Below, piece after piece: positions 62,679 to 64,000 of a DNA stretch of 64,000 nt. This stretch comes from Corallococcus interemptor (GTDB taxonomy: Bacteria; Myxococcota; Myxococcia; Myxococcales; Myxococcaceae): assembly GCF_003668875.1 (NCBI RefSeq), contig NZ_RAWM01000010.1, positions 62,001 through 126,000 on the forward strand. Reading direction: 5' to 3'. Below the pieces are notes generated by a model, which worked only from the letters and a program-made list of their open reading frames with translations, made no database searches and had not been told where the DNA came from. The first letter of the stretch is position 1; each line of letters opens with the position of its first letter. The translations under genes and the position numbers were made by a program.

Positions 62679-64000
62679 TCAGCGGATGGGCAGGTCCAGC
62701 CAGGACGGCGCGCCCAGCGACAGCGTGGCGCCGGTGGTGTTCGCGTCCAGGTAGAGCGGGTCCTCCGTGTCCACGACGAGCGCCAGCCGGTGCAGCACGG
62801 GCACGTCATAGGCCGTGGCGGGGAACGCCAGGTCCAGGTCCAGCGGCACGCCCGGCGTGGCGCCCTTCCAGCTGAGCGGCACGTGGGTGATGAGGCCGCC
62901 GTAGTCGCCGAGCAGGTCGTACAGGTACGCGACGACCGTGCCCGATGAGGTGGAGGGCGTGACGCGCAGACGGAGCGTGGCCGAGCCACGGATGGAGATG
63001 CCGCTCAGGGTGGTGGACGACGTCCAGACGCCCGCGTTGAGGCGGTTGACGCCCGGCAGCCAGACGATGGGCGGGATGCCCGTCAACGCCTGGAGCCCGT
63101 TGGTCAGGAGCGCCACGCCGGCGTCGGCGTTGGTGTCGAAGCCGGACCAGACGGTCCGCGAAGCACTCGAGGCCGGCGTGCCGCCCAGGGTGCCGGTGCC
63201 GTCCAGGAGGCGGATGGCGCCCAGGCCGTAGCGCTGCGTCCCGGTGGAGACCTGGGCCCACGACGCATAGCCCTCCGTGTCGCCGTCATGGGTGCGCAGC
63301 ACGACGGGCGCCTCGCGGGAGATGCCGGTGTCCACGCCCGCGACGTACTGGTCCATCCAGCGCGTCACGCTGGTCCAGACGCCGTTGGGCAGCCCCAGCA
63401 GGCCCGTGGCCTCCACGACGGCGTGATCACCCGGGGCGAACTCCAGGCGCTTGGGGCCGGCGAGCTGGCCGTAGAACGACACGAGCTGGTTGGGCGGGAA
63501 GAGGCTGTCGCCGTAGGCATTGGCCATCAGGATGGCGGGCCTGTTGGCGTTGATGCGCTGGATGTACGTAGCGGCCGAGCGCACGCGGCCCCAGGCCTTG
63601 ATGGACTCGATGTTCCGGTTGGCGAAGTAGTCGTTGATGGTGGTGGTCAATTCAGGGCTGGGCCGGCCCAGCAGGGTCGCGGCGAGGTTCAACAGCGCCA
63701 CGGCCTGCGGACGGCGCGTCTCGCCACCGAACAGCGACGCCACCAGGTCCGACCAGCCGGAGAGCGCCGCCACCGCCTTCACGCGCGAGTCGAAGCCGGA
63801 GGTGATGAGGGCGATGCCCGCGCCATACGAGACACCCGCGAGCCCGATGCGCGAGGGATTCGCCGTGGTGTTGGCGAGCATCCAGTCCAGGACGCGCGAG
63901 GTGTCCGCGATGTCCACCGGCCCGGCCGTGTCGATGCCGCCGCCGGAAGCCCAGAAGCCGCGCGGCGTGTACGAGAGCGCCACGTACCCCTTCTCCGCCA
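62679..64000 (-). CDS. CocE/NonD-type S15 alpha/beta hydrolase, C-terminal part
   Basis: The C-terminal 440 residues of a hydrolase whose start is beyond the right edge. GYVALSYTPRGFWASGGG and the nucleophile elbow IGLAGVSYGAG fix the alpha/beta fold. The acid is probably Asp in ANAYGDSLFPP and the base His in FAPGDHAVV. After a lid region comes a C-terminal jelly-roll (SGTVVAYLYDLLGDYGG, LHRLALVVDTEDPLY), as in X-Pro dipeptidyl-peptidases and CocE esterases. It would cleave esters or N-terminal dipeptides, and family members are often secreted. A strong hairpin follows the stop. Confidence 0.85.
   Translation of the reverse strand, partial: AEKGYVALSYTPRGFWASGGGIDTAGPVDIADTSRVLDWMLANTTANPSRIGLAGVSYGAGIALITSGFDSRVKAVAALSGWSDLVASLFGGETRRPQAVALLNLAATLLGRPSPELTTTINDYFANRNIESIKAWGRVRSAATYIQRINANRPAILMANAYGDSLFPPNQLVSFYGQLAGPKRLEFAPGDHAVVEATGLLGLPNGVWTSVTRWMDQYVAGVDTGISREAPVVLRTHDGDTEGYASWAQVSTGTQRYGLGAIRLLDGTGTLGGTPASSASRTVWSGFDTNADAGVALLTNGLQALTGIPPIVWLPGVNRLNAGVWTSSTTLSGISIRGSATLRLRVTPSTSSGTVVAYLYDLLGDYGGLITHVPLSWKGATPGVPLDLDLAFPATAYDVPVLHRLALVVDTEDPLYLDANTTGATLSLGAPSWLDLPIR

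Overview
The window is very GC-rich, densely packed bacterial chromosome with the hallmarks of a myxobacterium of the Myxococcaceae (Corallococcus/Myxococcus type; genus not certain). The evidence is the strong G/C bias at third codon positions, a lipoprotein toxin/immunity cassette of the type exchanged between myxobacterial outer membranes, a transmembrane Ser/Thr kinase with a PEGA partner, KaiC-like ATPases, a large NRPS and a complete aryl-polyene operon. No rRNA, tRNA, CRISPR array, insertion sequence or phage gene was seen.

Left part (1-18006). A GH13 glycosidase runs off the left edge, next to a divergent luciferase-like flavin oxidoreductase and an AlkZ-type winged-helix protein. A three-gene cassette follows (2498-6134): a predicted outer-membrane barrel protein, a lipoprotein ending in a Tox-REase-5-like nuclease domain, and an Imm52-like immunity protein. 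It looks like a Sit-type polymorphic toxin locus. On the minus strand come a SWIM-SNF2 helicase, a TonB-dependent receptor, and a kinase-PEGA pair. On the plus strand are an MFS symporter and a translationally coupled pair: a double-domain KaiC-like ATPase and a receiver-histidine kinase.

Middle part (18101-43949). An MFS exporter lies directly before a 3441-residue trimodular NRPS (C-A-T, C-A-T, C-A-T-TE) predicted to release a tripeptide. After it come a polytopic membrane protein, a chitinase lipoprotein with a ricin-type lectin domain, the CstA/YbdD pyruvate-uptake pair, an S41 peptidase lipoprotein, a small basic protein, a regulator-Baeyer-Villiger monooxygenase operon, a family B DNA polymerase, a second polytopic membrane protein and an orphan MdcG-like transferase.

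Right part (44297-60948). Nearly 17 kb of overlapping plus-strand genes form an aryl polyene (APE) biosynthesis operon in the order known from E. coli ApeC-ApeR. It has a chain-length-factor-like ketosynthase, acyltransferases, two acyl carrier proteins, a ligase fused to a dehydratase, a glycosyltransferase, an aromatic ammonia-lyase, a thioesterase, a LolA-like carrier, an MMPL exporter, a flavin halogenase-like enzyme, two active ketosynthases, a dehydratase and a ketoreductase. The ammonia-lyase would make the aryl starter, the type II enzymes extend it on the ACPs, and the acyltransferase/LolA/MMPL proteins place the pigment in the outer membrane. Genes matching ApeA (methyltransferase) and ApeB (phosphopantetheinyl transferase) are not in the window. 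A convergent GT-C-like membrane protein and a CocE/S15-type hydrolase running off the right edge close the window.
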